A DNA stretch of 64,000 bases from SZUA-430 sp964483585 (GCA_964483585.1 CAZABH010000005.1:46969-110968), one strand, 5' to 3'; positions 52,808 to 62,626 are shown, numbered from the stretch's first letter. Translations and numbers: made by a program. Notes: generated by a model not told the origin, from the sequence alone.

Positions 52808-54187
52808 TCAGGCTACCCGTGGCGCCTGCGTGTTGCCCAGCCATGAGGCGAGGTCGACCAGCGCCCGGCGCGACATCGCCTGCTTCTTCGCCCGTCCACG
52901 TTCCTTGCCCTTGACCCCAGGCGGCGGCTCCATGTCGGGGAGCAGGCCGTAGTTCACGTTCATCGGCTGGAAGGTCTTGGCGTCGGCTCCTCCGGTGATG
53001 TGGCTGACAAGCGCGCCCAGCGCTGTCGTGCGGGGTGGGGGCAAGAGCAATCCGCCCAAACGCTCTGTTGCGGCCATGCGTCCGGCAACAAGTCCGATGG
53101 CCGCGCTTTCGACGTAGCCTTCAACGCCTGTCATCTGCCCAGCAAAGCGCAGCCGCGGTTGGGCCTTCAACCGAAGTTGTCCATCCAGCACTTTTGGCGA
53201 CTGGATGAACGTGTTGCGGTGCAGCCCTCCCAGCCGCGCGAACTGTGCGTCTTCAAGGCCCGGTATCATGCGGAAGATACGCGTCTGCTCGCCATGCTTC
53301 AGCTTCGTCTGGAAGCCGACCATGTTGTAAAGTGTCCCCAGTGCATTATCCTGCCGCAACTGAACGACTGCGTGGGGGCGCCGTCCCGTATGCGGATCGG
53401 TCAGGCCAACGGGCTTCATCGGTCCGAAGCGCAGCGTCTCTGGCCCACGCTCGGCCATGACCTCTATCGGCAGGCAGGCCTCGAAATAGGGGGTGCTTTT
53501 TTCCCATTCCTTGAAGTCTGTCTTTTCGCCCGCCAGAAGTGCTGCCACAAAGGCCTCGTACTGCTCCCGGTCCATTGCGCAGTTGATGTAATCGGCACCA
53601 TCCCCGCCCGGGCCTGCCTTGTCATAGCGCGACTGAAACCAGGCTCGCGAGAAATCGATGCTCTCCTTGTGCACGATGGGCGCTATGGCATCAAAGAAAG
53701 CCAGCGCGTCTTCGCCTGTCAGTTGACGCACCGCCTCGGCCAGCGGCGCCGAGGTGAGGGGCCCCGTCGCAATCACGACATTGTCCCAATCTGCAGGGGG
53801 CAGGCCGGCGACTTCCTCGCGCATGATTGTAATGAGCGGATGCTGGCGCAGGGCGCCCTCGACGGCTGCTGAAAACGCCTCGCGGTCAACCGCGAGCGCG
53901 CCACCCGCTGGCACCTTGTGCTGGTCGGCCGCCCTCATGACCAGTGAACCTGTACGCCGCATTTCTTCATGCAGCAGCCCGACGGCATTGTTTTCCCAGT
54001 CATCCGAACGGAACGAGTTCGAGCAGACCAGTTCGGCAAGCCCTTGTCCCGTGTGGGCTTCGGTCATGCGGTTCGGCCGCATTTCATGCAGGATCACGGG
54101 GACGCCCGCTTGCGCGGCCTGCCAAGCAGCCTCGGATCCCGCCAAGCCGCCGCCGACAACATGAATGGGCTTGAATGTGTGCGTCAT
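52808..54187 (-). CDS. trmFO: tRNA uracil-54 methyltransferase (folate/FAD-dependent)
   Basis: A 459-residue flavoprotein; ATG at 54187 (MTHTFKPIHVVGGGLAGSEAAW), with an alternative four codons upstream. FAD motif GGGLAGSEA, FRSDDWENNAVGLLHEEMRR and FRMIPGLEDAQFARLGGLHRNTFI are diagnostic. It makes ribothymidine at position 54 of tRNA using methylene-tetrahydrofolate. Confidence 0.96.
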   Translation of the reverse strand: MTHTFKPIHVVGGGLAGSEAAWQAAQAGVPVILHEMRPNRMTEAHTGQGLAELVCSNSFRSDDWENNAVGLLHEEMRRTGSLVMRAADQHKVPAGGALAVDREAFSAAVEGALRQHPLITIMREEVAGLPPADWDNVVIATGPLTSAPLAEAVRQLTGEDALAFFDAIAPIVHKESIDFSRAWFQSRYDKAGPGGDGADYINCAMDREQYEAFVAALLAGEKTDFKEWEKSTPYFEACLPIEVMAERGPETLRFGPMKPVGLTDPHTGRRPHAVVQLRQDNALGTLYNMVGFQTKLKHGEQTRIFRMIPGLEDAQFARLGGLHRNTFIQSPKVLDGQLRLKAQPRLRFAGQMTGVEGYVESAAIGLVAGRMAATERLGGLLLPPPRTTALGALVSHITGGADAKTFQPMNVNYGLLPDMEPPPGVKGKERGRAKKQAMSRRALVDLASWLGNTQAPRVA

Positions 54188-54244
54188 GGCGGCGGACAAT
54201 AAGCGCGGACCGCCTGTTTCTCAAGGCAATCGGAGGGAAGAGCC

Positions 54245-54568
54245 ATGATGCTGCGCCTGTTCACGTTGTCGCTGGCCACGGCAGCCACAATCGCCGCGCC
54301 GACATTTGCGGCCGAACGCATCAGCAATTGCAGCTACAAGGGCAAGCCCCTGTTCGGGAAAGTGCAGGTCGTCACGTCTTTCCCGGATTTCAAGGTGAAG
54401 CTTGTCGAGAGCTTCCCCGACCTCAAAGTACAGCACGTGGCATCATTCCCAGATCGCTGCGGCAAGTGGGAGATGGTGAAATCCTTTCCGGACTTCACCG
54501 TCCAGTACGTTCAGTCCTTTCCGGACTTTACTGTGAAGTTCGTCGAAAGATTCCCGGGAAAAGAGTAG
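54245..54568 (+). CDS. Short exported protein built of SFPD repeats
   Basis: A 107-residue protein with GGAGGGAAG before two adjacent ATGs and a Sec signal ending at about Ala23. The mature part (about 80 residues) is six tandem units of 11-13 residues with the pattern VxSFPDFxVxx: VTSFPDFKVKL, VESFPDLKVQH, VASFPDRCGKWEM, VKSFPDFTVQY, VQSFPDFTVKF, VERFPGKE. Cys residues lie in unit 3 and near the mature start. As far as I recall this pattern matches a family predicted to form a very deep (seven-crossing, septoil) knot; I cannot confirm it here. Function unknown. Confidence 0.8.
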   Translation: MMLRLFTLSLATAATIAAPTFAAERISNCSYKGKPLFGKVQVVTSFPDFKVKLVESFPDLKVQHVASFPDRCGKWEMVKSFPDFTVQYVQSFPDFTVKFVERFPGKE

Positions 54569-54667
54569 GGCGTTTTGCAGGGGCGGCGCACAGGCGGGTG
54601 CGCGCCGTGCACAGTCGCAGACGCCATGATACCTAGATAAAGCCCTTTGCCGGAGGCAGCGGACGCC

Positions 54668-55072
54668 ATGCAAACAATTATCGCCGCTGCGACCCGCTAC
54701 GTCCTGATCGTCTTCGCCGCGGGCTTCCTCTTCGGGGTGATAAGGACGCTGTCAACGGCTGACACGCCCGACGCCCGTCTCCTCGCCGTCGCCATCGAGT
54801 TGCCGGCCATGATCGCCGTTTCATGGTTCGCATGCCGCCATGCGGTCCGGCATTTCAACGTGCCTCAGGATAGTGCCGGGCGCCTCACCATGGGCGCAAT
54901 TGCCTTCATCCTCCTTCTGCTGGCCGAACTTTCTCTGGATTTTTTACTCAACGGGCGTTCGGTGCAGGATCATTTCGCGCTCTACGCCCATCCCGCCCAA
55001 ATGATGGGCCTGGCAGGCCAGGCGGTTTTCGCTCTTCTGCCGTTCATTCAGTCTCGCATGAAGAGCTCATGA
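54668..55072 (+). CDS. Small integral membrane protein, unknown
   Basis: A 134-residue protein with four helices (about 7-27, 40-60, 72-95 and 108-128). Start at ATG 54668 rather than the ORF start seven codons earlier. Short loop GRSVQDHFALYAHPAQ before the last helix. No family recognised. Confidence 0.75.
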   Translation: MQTIIAAATRYVLIVFAAGFLFGVIRTLSTADTPDARLLAVAIELPAMIAVSWFACRHAVRHFNVPQDSAGRLTMGAIAFILLLLAELSLDFLLNGRSVQDHFALYAHPAQMMGLAGQAVFALLPFIQSRMKSS

Positions 55073-55207
55073 CATGGAACAAAGGCACTTACCGGCCTAT
55101 CATCGGTGACTTCGGACTGGAGCAGCCAGGTCTTGGCAATCGACAAGGTCGCGCAATTCGCTGCCGGGGCAAGTGCCGTGGTACCGATGGAGAAGGCAGG
55201 GGGCTGA

Positions 55208-56224
55208 ATGATAATGATATTTGCGAAAGTGTTCTTGCGGCTGATTGTTCTGCTGATCGTACTCGCCGCAATCTCCTATCCCGCCGCGGACTGGATGCGC
55301 GTTCCCATGGACGATACGGCGCGCGCGGCACTCACGCAGGCAGGCAAGGCCGATCGCTTCGTGCCGCTCACGGCAGGCGTGATGCATGTCCGAGTGCAGG
55401 GGCCGGAAGACGGACCAGCCGTGCTGCTGGTCCACGGCGCGACCATTGGCGGGTTTGCGTTTGATCGTTGGATCAAGCCGCTGAGTGAGGCGGGATTTCG
55501 CGTTATCGTGCCGGACATGTTCGGATACGGGTACTCCGACCGACCGACTGTGACCTACGATCAGGCGTTCTACGCCACGCAGCTCGGCGACTTGCTCGAC
55601 AAGCTGAAAGTCACAGGGCCGCTGCACATCGTTGGATCGTCGATGGGTGGCGCCATCACATCGGACTTCGTCGCCGCGAACGCCTCGCGCGTCCGCTCGG
55701 TTACGCTCATTGCGCCGGCAGGGCTTGGGACGCTTGAAGCCCAGCGCCTGCCGATCGCCAGGATATTCGTGGCAACTGTAATTGGCGACTGGATCGCGCG
55801 TGTGCCGGGTGCGTCGGTGATGGCAGGCGCGATCGCCCAGAGTGACATCGGCGGCGTTGAAGGCATTGCAGACTGGATGAAAGAGCAAACCAGGTACAGG
55901 GGCTTTGCAGAAGGGCAACTAAGCACCCTCAGGCACTACGACATTGCCAATCGCCTGCAGGCCTATGAGGCGCTGGGACGATCGGCGTTGCCGGTATTGG
56001 CCCTGTGGGGGACGGCGGATACCGTCGTGCCGTTCGTGCATTCCGAGGAGTTGCTCAGGCGCGTGCCGCAAACGAAGCTGGTACCAGTTCAAGGCATGCC
56101 GCATGGACTGCCTCTGCTTCAGCCCGAAGAGATGATCGCGTTTGTGCGGCCCTTTCTGGAGGCTCAAGGTGTCATCCGCACACGGACGCCCGGGAGGGGG
56201 GCCACCGATGAGCCTGACCTATGA
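55208..56224 (+). CDS. Alpha/beta hydrolase with N-terminal membrane anchor
   Basis: A 338-residue protein; ATG at 55208 follows AGGCAGGGGG. N-terminal helix (VFLRLIVLLIVLAAISYPA) probably anchors it in the inner membrane with the enzyme in the periplasm. Nucleophile in VGSSMGGAITSDF, oxyanion VHGATIGG, acid in LWGTADTVVP and His in QGMPHGLPLL. Close to bphD/epoxide-hydrolase-like carboxylester hydrolases; substrate unknown. Confidence 0.9.
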   Translation: MIMIFAKVFLRLIVLLIVLAAISYPAADWMRVPMDDTARAALTQAGKADRFVPLTAGVMHVRVQGPEDGPAVLLVHGATIGGFAFDRWIKPLSEAGFRVIVPDMFGYGYSDRPTVTYDQAFYATQLGDLLDKLKVTGPLHIVGSSMGGAITSDFVAANASRVRSVTLIAPAGLGTLEAQRLPIARIFVATVIGDWIARVPGASVMAGAIAQSDIGGVEGIADWMKEQTRYRGFAEGQLSTLRHYDIANRLQAYEALGRSALPVLALWGTADTVVPFVHSEELLRRVPQTKLVPVQGMPHGLPLLQPEEMIAFVRPFLEAQGVIRTRTPGRGATDEPDL

Positions 56225-56238
56225 CACCATCGGCCTGA

Positions 56239-56487
56239 GTAACAAATGTCCCTATCCCGGAGGACTGCACCGACGGTTTCCTCTACGCCGACTGGAAACG
56301 CCCCGCCGCCTATCTCGATCCTCGCCTGCGTGCCGGAAGTTCGTCATTCTGGCTGATAAAGGGCGCGCAGGAGAGGCTGGAGACGTTGAAGCGCGACCTC
56401 GAGACTCGTGCATGGCAACGCCAGTATGCTGCTCTCCTGCAGCAGGAGGACTACGACGCCGGCTACCGCCTGGTTGTTGCGACCTGA
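56239..56487 (+). pseudogene. C-terminal remnant of a SAM-dependent methyltransferase
   Basis: A 290-bp gap between genes contains 82 open codons reading VPIPEDCTDGFLYADWKRP, then AAYLDPRLRAGSSSFW and ending GYRLVVAT-stop at 56487. This matches the C-terminal part of alphaproteobacterial class I methyltransferases (DCxDGFxxAYWRRPEAYLDP). A stop at 56236 and the lack of any SAM-binding motif upstream show that the N-terminal two thirds are gone. It begins just past the hydrolase gene, which suggests a deletion or replacement joined there. Confidence 0.65.
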
Positions 56488-56514
56488 CCAGGAACGGAGG
56501 CTGACGGTGCGCGC

Positions 56515-57948
56515 CTAACCCCAGACCTGCGGCTTACGACCGATCCATGGATGCGCCTGCTCAAGCTGGCCCGCCAGCCTGTACAGCGTTGCCTCGTCCC
56601 CCCAGCGTCCCGTGAACATCATGCCGATCGGCAAGCCGTCAGAGGAATGCGCCAGCGGCAGCGACAATGAGGGCTGTCCCGTCATGTTGAAGGGGGGCGT
56701 GAAGCCAAAGGTCATTGCCTGGCGTTTGTCGACCTCGCGCGGCTCCAGCCGGACCGGGTCGATGAAGCCGACCTTTGGCACAGGCGTCGACAGCACGGGC
56801 GTCAGCAACACATCGAACTGGGTGAACGTCGCGAAGATCTCGCGTGTCATCGCCTTAAGCGTCTGCCAACCGCGAAGGGCCTCGTGGCCAGGAACCATGT
56901 CTCCGCCTTTCCAGTTGCGCCACGTGAGCGCCTCCAGCTCCTCGGGGCGCGGTTCGCGGCCCATGGCCTTGACCCGCTCACGCATCGAATAAGCGAAATT
57001 GGCACCGAGCACGGCTGTGCTCGCCGCGTACAGCTTGCGATAATTGATGCCGAGCCCCTTCTCTTCGACATGATGCCCGAGCGCTTCGAGATGGCGGGCC
57101 GTCTGCCGCAGGGCGGCAGCAATCTCGGGGTGCACGGGAATGCCACTCGGGGTCTCATCACTGAAGCGGATCCGAAGGCGCCCGGGTGCAGCCGCTACCT
57201 CCTCAAGAAACGGGCGTGCCTTTGGCGGGGCAGGGTAGGGACTATCGGCTTCAGGACCATCGATGCAGTCCAGCATGGCCGCAGAATCCCGGACCGTGCG
57301 CGACACGACGTGATGAACCGAATACCCATGCGCGATGTCCGCATCATGCGCGGGTCCCATGGGGACACGGTACTGCGTCACCTTCATGCCCACGAGCCCG
57401 CAGCACGCCGCCGGAATGCGGATAGAGCCCAGACCGTCCGATGCATTAGCCAGCGGGACGATCCCTGCAGCCACCGCCGCCGCCGCACCGCCCGATGATC
57501 CGCCTGTTATGTGCTCCGGGTTCCATGGGTTGCGCGATGGCTTCAGGCGCTGGCTCTCTGTCGTGCCGGTGATGCCGAATTCGGGCGTATTGGTTTTGCC
57601 GAAGATAACGGCGCCGGACTGACGGAAGCGCTGGGTCAGCAAGTCGTCCTGCGCATCGGCCCCATCCGACTTGAAGTGCGTGCCGTCCGTGCGCGGCATG
57701 CCGCGCACCTTCAGCCCGAGGTCCTTGATCAGGAAGGGAACGCCATGAAACGGCCCCGGCGGCAGTGCCCCCCGGGCCTCATCGCGGGCTTCATCATAGG
57801 CCTTGTGCACGATCGCATTCAAAGTGCCGTTGTGCCGCTCGGCCCGCACGATGGCAGCTTCAAGCACCTCTGCGGCGCTCACCTGCCGACGGCGAACAAG
57901 GTCAGCCAGCCCAAGCCCGTCAAGAGCATCGTATTCAGAGAAAGACAT
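56515..57948 (-). CDS. Amidase (amidase-signature family)
   Basis: A 477-residue amidase with catalytic Ser-cisSer-Lys: GVPFLIKDLGLKVRGMPRTDGT (Lys) and HITGGSSGGAAAAVAAGIVPLANASDGLGSIRIPA (serines). Hydrolyses aryl or alkyl amides in the cytoplasm. It is 12 bases downstream of a paralogue of the same size; the two probably arose by tandem duplication and share an operon. Confidence 0.93.
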   Translation of the reverse strand: MSFSEYDALDGLGLADLVRRRQVSAAEVLEAAIVRAERHNGTLNAIVHKAYDEARDEARGALPPGPFHGVPFLIKDLGLKVRGMPRTDGTHFKSDGADAQDDLLTQRFRQSGAVIFGKTNTPEFGITGTTESQRLKPSRNPWNPEHITGGSSGGAAAAVAAGIVPLANASDGLGSIRIPAACCGLVGMKVTQYRVPMGPAHDADIAHGYSVHHVVSRTVRDSAAMLDCIDGPEADSPYPAPPKARPFLEEVAAAPGRLRIRFSDETPSGIPVHPEIAAALRQTARHLEALGHHVEEKGLGINYRKLYAASTAVLGANFAYSMRERVKAMGREPRPEELEALTWRNWKGGDMVPGHEALRGWQTLKAMTREIFATFTQFDVLLTPVLSTPVPKVGFIDPVRLEPREVDKRQAMTFGFTPPFNMTGQPSLSLPLAHSSDGLPIGMMFTGRWGDEATLYRLAGQLEQAHPWIGRKPQVWG

Positions 57949-57960
57949 ACATGCGTCTCC

Positions 57961-59388
57961 TTAGTTCCAGATGGCGGGGTGGCGATTAGTCCAGGGGCAG
58001 GCTTGCTCGAGCTGACCGGCGAGGCGCAGCAGCGTCGTTTCATCACCAAAGCGCCCTGCGAAGTGCAGGCCGATCGGAAGCCCGGCCTTCGAGGTTGAAA
58101 GCGGAAGAGAGATCGCCGGCTGTCCCGTGACATTTTGCAAGGGCGTGACTGGCAGATAGCCAAGCAGAGGCCCCATGGCCTTGCCGACGTCGCTCTCGTT
58201 CATGTCCAGCGCACCATTGCGCAATGGGGGCATCCCCAGAGTCGTCGTCAGCCACACATCATATGTCTCGTGGAATTGTGCGACCTGTCGGCTCATCGCT
58301 TGCAGCTGGTACCAGCACATCAGGTATTGGGAGGCCGTAATCTGGCGCCCAAGCTGGTAAAAGCCCCATGTCAGGCCCTGAAAGTCTTCCGGCTTCGGCG
58401 TCGTGCCAGTCATCGTTGCAATGCCATCGATCAGCATGGCAACGCCCGAAGCCCAGATAGGCGTAAAGCAGAGCGAGAACTGGTCGCCTGCGATCGGGGG
58501 AGATGCCTCTTCAACCACGTGCCCGAGGCTCTCGAGAAGCTTTGCCGTTTCTTGCACCGCAGCCACACATTCCGGATCGAAAGGCAGGCCCAGCAGCCCC
58601 TTGGTCGCAAAAGCAATGCGCAGGCGCCCGGGCGGAACCGAGACCTCCGCCAGATACGATGCAGGCTGCGGCGGTGCCCAATAGGGATCTCCCATCTCGC
58701 AACCCGCCGTGGCGTCCAGGGCCGCAGCCGTATCGCGCACGCTGCGCGAGACCACACCCTCGCAGACGATACCGCCTGTTATGTCCCCCAGATCCGGACC
58801 AAGCGGATTGCGCCCCCGTGTAGGCTTTAGCCCCACAAGCCCGTTTGCCGAGGCTGGAATGCGGATCGATCCTCCACCGTCATTCGCGTGTGCCATCGGA
58901 ACAATGCCCGCGGCAACGGCCGCTGCAGAACCGCCGGATGACCCGCCCGTCGAGTGGTCGAGGTTCCAGGGATTGCGCGCCGGGCCATACATCGTGGACT
59001 CCGTCGTAGGCACCAGTCCGAACTCTGGCACGTTGGTTTTGCCAAGCGAAATCAGCCCTGCGGCCGTGAAGCGGCGAACCAGTGTAGAATCATGCGGCGA
59101 GGGTACCGGCGGAACGAAGTTTGTGCCCTGCCGGGTCGGCACGCCCTTCTGCGCACCGAGGATGTCCTTGAGCAGGAACGGCACGCCCCCGAAGGGGCCT
59201 CGCTGTGGAAGGCTTGCCGCCGAACGCGCCCGTTCGAACGTGCGGTACACGACGGCGTTCAGGCGCGGATTATGCTTCTCGATGCGGGCAATGGCAGCCT
59301 CGACAAGCTCAAGCGGCGAGACCTGCTTGCGCGCGACCAGATCCGCAAGGCCAAGTGCATCATGACTGGCGTATTCAGCAAAGCTCAT
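57961..59388 (-). CDS. Amidase (amidase-signature family), upstream paralogue
   Basis: A 475-residue paralogue with GVPFLLKDILGAQKGVPTRQGTN and HSTGGSSGGSAAAVAAGIVPMAHANDGGGSIRIPASANG. The start MSFAEYASHDALGLADLVARKQVS mirrors MSFSEYDALDGLGLADLVRRRQVS of the other copy. Divergence in the middle suggests different substrates. Confidence 0.93.
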   Translation of the reverse strand: MSFAEYASHDALGLADLVARKQVSPLELVEAAIARIEKHNPRLNAVVYRTFERARSAASLPQRGPFGGVPFLLKDILGAQKGVPTRQGTNFVPPVPSPHDSTLVRRFTAAGLISLGKTNVPEFGLVPTTESTMYGPARNPWNLDHSTGGSSGGSAAAVAAGIVPMAHANDGGGSIRIPASANGLVGLKPTRGRNPLGPDLGDITGGIVCEGVVSRSVRDTAAALDATAGCEMGDPYWAPPQPASYLAEVSVPPGRLRIAFATKGLLGLPFDPECVAAVQETAKLLESLGHVVEEASPPIAGDQFSLCFTPIWASGVAMLIDGIATMTGTTPKPEDFQGLTWGFYQLGRQITASQYLMCWYQLQAMSRQVAQFHETYDVWLTTTLGMPPLRNGALDMNESDVGKAMGPLLGYLPVTPLQNVTGQPAISLPLSTSKAGLPIGLHFAGRFGDETTLLRLAGQLEQACPWTNRHPAIWN

Positions 59389-59470
59389 GGCTCGGTTCCA
59401 TCATTGGCGATGCAGCTACTCTATCCCGCGAAGAGTCACGAGTCACCCGCTGCAAAGCCGACGTCCAGCC

Positions 59471-61561
59471 TCAGGTAAAAGGAAAGGCAGGCGTACCAGT
59501 AAAGGCGGGGCCGGCAAGCTCCGGATCCTCGCCCGGCGTCCATGCCCGCAACGTGAACTTCGCCTTTCGCAGGATCGGTGCACCCGCCGCACCATGATCG
59601 GTCTTGGGGCTTGCAACAGTGACCAGATTGGCTTCCACGCGGCCTGCATTCACGCTCAACAAACCGTAGCCATTCGCATTGGTGTCGGCATAGAGCAAAC
59701 CAGGGTTTGCCTGATGATTCCAGAACAAGTCCGAGATCCAGCTTGACCCCGTCCACGCATGCGCCAGGGCGGCATTGACACCACCGACCAGCGCAAGGTT
59801 CATGTTCTCGATCGTCTCGCTTCCGCTCTGGTAGGTCACGATGCTGTGGAACACGGAGTTGTCCTTCGATGCCCTGAGCGCCGTAGGGAACACAGGTTCG
59901 GATGATATCCCCCCGACGGCGAATTCCACGGCGACGGGCGTCGGCTGCGCTCCATGCTGGTCATCCACCAGGAAGCCCGCCATATGCATGTGGTGATCTC
60001 CCGCGCAGGCAACCAGATTGCTGATGCCGTTGTCGCGCACGAAGGTCATGAGCTCGGTCAGCTCCGAGGGATACCCGTTCCATCCATCCAGCCCGAGTTT
60101 TGCATCCTGAACGCCAGCGAACCAGATGCTGCCGAGGTCAAGCCGCACGGGCAGGGCCGGAAACGAGTTGGCCCAGATCTTCCACCGCGCATCCGACGCC
60201 CTCAAAACATCCTTGAACCATTGCTTCTGGTCAGGTCCCAATACTGATCCAGGCGGACTGCCACGGCGCGGATTGTCGATATCGGTCCCTGGGATCTGTG
60301 CCGGTGGCTCGCCTCCATTGGCGCTGCGTCCCTGGTCCAGCAAAAGAACAGTATCAATCGCAGGCAAAGCCTGGCCTTCGATTTTCGGTGGTATCGGGGC
60401 AGGCGACTTGTATGACCGGTTGTCGGTCAGGACGATTTCCAGCGTTTTGCCCCAGCGCACCGTCCGATAGATCGTTATACTCTCGAGGGCCCGCCGATTG
60501 TCAGTATTGGGATCGATCCAGTCGACACCCGGACCCACGAAGGCGCTGTCGCGCACGTCCACCCATTTGAAGTCTCGTGCCGGGTTGCCGGCACGCCCCG
60601 TGCCCGGCAGCCCGGACAGCATGGCGGGCACATATTCGAACCAGGCCTGATTCGCGGCCACCTTGCGCGTCTGCGCAGGTTTGCCGCCGTTGCCGAAATA
60701 GGTGTCGTGCGACTGCCAGGCATCGTTCGTGAATTCGTGGTCGTCCCAGGTCGAGATGAAGGGCCAGCGCGCACGCGCCGCCTGCAGGTTGGGATCACTG
60801 AGATAGAGCTTGTAGAGAAACCGATAGTCCGCAAGTGTGACGGCGTTGGTGGCCCCCCCATGCCGGTTCCACGCGCTGGGTTCCCAAGGGCTCGATCCAT
60901 CCGGAAATGGAGGCACGGCACGTTCGCGGCCATCTGCCCCCTTCAGCCACGCGGGCTTTTTCATGTTGGCATCCGCACGATCGCCACGAACCTCATAGAT
61001 GAAGTCGCCCAGGAACACGACGAAATCGAGTTGCTGCTCTGCCGGAGCATTCATGTCGTCTGAAACCATGCGCGCCCAGGCACCATAGAAGCCCTGCTCG
61101 AAGCTCTGGCAAGAGGCGAACGCAAAGCGGGTAGGACGTTCCACATCGGGAAGTGGTGCGGTCCGCGTGCGGCCAAGACGGGACAGATCGCCTGCGGCTA
61201 CAAAGCGATAGAAGTAGGTTGTGTCGGGCGAAAGTCCTTGCACCACAAGCCGGAGCGTGTGGTCACTGGCACGTGTAACTGTCACGCCCTCGTCAAGCAC
61301 CACATCGTTGAACTCGGGCCCCCGCGAAATTTGCACCCGCACGGGAATGGGCGCGTCCGACAGGTCGACAGCCTCGACGCGGGTCCAAAGCACCATTCCA
61401 TCGGGCCGCGGATCAGCGGAGGCCACGCCTTGCGGAAACCGGTAGCGACCCGTCGTCAGCGGCAAAGGCGCCGCTGCGCTTGCACCGCCCGCTGTTGCCA
61501 GATAGGTGCCGGCAAAGCCCGCAAGGGCTTTGAGGAAGTGACGACGCGGGATCTTTACCAT
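59471..61561 (-). CDS. PhoD-type alkaline phosphatase D (Tat exported)
   Basis: A 696-residue enzyme; ATG at 61561 begins a twin-arginine signal (IPRRHFLKALAGFAGTYLATAGGASA). N-terminal PhoD_N beta domain, then FLGDFIYEVRGD, STWDDHEFTNDAWQ and CAGDHHMHMAGF carry the Fe/Ca ligands. Longer than the usual 520-580 because of inserts around residues 180-230 and 400-440. It releases phosphate from phosphodi- and monoesters in the periplasm. No Pho box was recognised. Confidence 0.92.
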   Translation of the reverse strand: MVKIPRRHFLKALAGFAGTYLATAGGASAAAPLPLTTGRYRFPQGVASADPRPDGMVLWTRVEAVDLSDAPIPVRVQISRGPEFNDVVLDEGVTVTRASDHTLRLVVQGLSPDTTYFYRFVAAGDLSRLGRTRTAPLPDVERPTRFAFASCQSFEQGFYGAWARMVSDDMNAPAEQQLDFVVFLGDFIYEVRGDRADANMKKPAWLKGADGRERAVPPFPDGSSPWEPSAWNRHGGATNAVTLADYRFLYKLYLSDPNLQAARARWPFISTWDDHEFTNDAWQSHDTYFGNGGKPAQTRKVAANQAWFEYVPAMLSGLPGTGRAGNPARDFKWVDVRDSAFVGPGVDWIDPNTDNRRALESITIYRTVRWGKTLEIVLTDNRSYKSPAPIPPKIEGQALPAIDTVLLLDQGRSANGGEPPAQIPGTDIDNPRRGSPPGSVLGPDQKQWFKDVLRASDARWKIWANSFPALPVRLDLGSIWFAGVQDAKLGLDGWNGYPSELTELMTFVRDNGISNLVACAGDHHMHMAGFLVDDQHGAQPTPVAVEFAVGGISSEPVFPTALRASKDNSVFHSIVTYQSGSETIENMNLALVGGVNAALAHAWTGSSWISDLFWNHQANPGLLYADTNANGYGLLSVNAGRVEANLVTVASPKTDHGAAGAPILRKAKFTLRAWTPGEDPELAGPAFTGTPAFPFT

Positions 61562-61726
61562 GGGTCCTGAATGCAGCTTCAACGTAACATTTCCGTGAAC
61601 CTATCCCACTTCAACACCGACGTCCTGCGCCCGCACGTTGAAATCCACCACAGATGAGGCGGCGCTGCCATAGGTGTCGACCTCTGCATGGGCTAGTGTG
61701 ACCGAACAAGAGAAGGAGTGAGACCC

Positions 61727-62626
61727 ATGTCAAAGGTGCCTGTCCTGTCCACCGTGTCGCGAACCTACGGGTTCCTGCTGGGGGACATCATTACTGTCCT
61801 GCAGATCGCTTGGCTGCCCATGCTTCTGGCCACCGGCGTCAACTACTATTACGGGCAGCAACTCGACCCTGCTCTGCTGGCGAAAGGGGGACCCGAGGCT
61901 GCCATGCAGGCTGGCGCACTGGGTTTCGGGATTGGCATCGTGACCCTGCTCGCCAACATCATGGTCATGGTAGCGCTCTTGCGCGTCGTCATGTTCGGTC
62001 AACGCCCGTCGGCACCCTTCCATCTCTGGTTTGGCATGACGGAGCTGCGCGTGCTCCTCGTCTATGTTCTGCTGACGGTCGCACTCATCGCCGCCGTCTT
62101 GGCCGGCGGGCTTGTGCTGGGTCTCGCTGGCGCAGCCGCGGCAGCAGCAGGCGGCGGCGCCATCATCGGCCTGATCGGAGTCGTGCTTTTCTTTGTGATG
62201 CTTTGGGCGCTGCTGAAGCTGACCATTCTCCCGGCCGTCATCGTTGCGGAGAACACGCTCGGCGTTGAACGCGCGTGGGCGCTGTCAAAGGGCAACGCAT
62301 TCCGGTTCTTTCTGGTGTACCTGCTGACCTACATTCCCGTGGGAATCGTGATGTTCATGGCGTTGGGGGCCGTTATCGGTAGTTCGATCCCGGCCCTGCC
62401 GGACATGTCCAGCCTCCAGGATCCGCAGAACGCCGAGGCAAGCACCAAGGCGTTCGAAGAGGCCATCAATGCCTGGCAGCGCGAATTTTCCGCAGCCATC
62501 TATGAGAACTGGCTGGGCTATTCGATCCTGAATTTCGTGAGCTCCGTGGTCAGCGCTGCCCTGTACGCCGGCATCGCCGGCAACGCCTACAATTCACTCG
62601 CTGGCGACCAAGCCAAAGCCGAATAA
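61727..62626 (+). CDS. Integral membrane protein, unknown (GPDPase membrane-domain-like)
   Basis: A 299-residue protein; ATG at 61727 has AAGGAGTGAG upstream. Five or six helices, including a Gly/Ala-rich pair (GGLVLGLAGAAAAAAGGGAIIGLIGVVLFF), with VIVAENTLGVERAWALSKGNAFRFFLVYLL and a long C-terminal loop. This motif occurs in DUF975/GPDPase membrane-domain proteins. Function unknown. Confidence 0.8.
   Translation: MSKVPVLSTVSRTYGFLLGDIITVLQIAWLPMLLATGVNYYYGQQLDPALLAKGGPEAAMQAGALGFGIGIVTLLANIMVMVALLRVVMFGQRPSAPFHLWFGMTELRVLLVYVLLTVALIAAVLAGGLVLGLAGAAAAAAGGGAIIGLIGVVLFFVMLWALLKLTILPAVIVAENTLGVERAWALSKGNAFRFFLVYLLTYIPVGIVMFMALGAVIGSSIPALPDMSSLQDPQNAEASTKAFEEAINAWQREFSAAIYENWLGYSILNFVSSVVSAALYAGIAGNAYNSLAGDQAKAE

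Noticed and set aside
54582..54606. GC-rich hairpin after the SFPD-repeat gene
   Set aside because: Imperfect stem with a bulge and no T-run, so I do not call it a terminator.
55073..55207. Open stretch between membrane protein and alpha/beta hydrolase, in the same frame as both
   Set aside because: It has coding-like composition (44 codons) but no start, no recognised family and a stop at each end; probably leader sequence.
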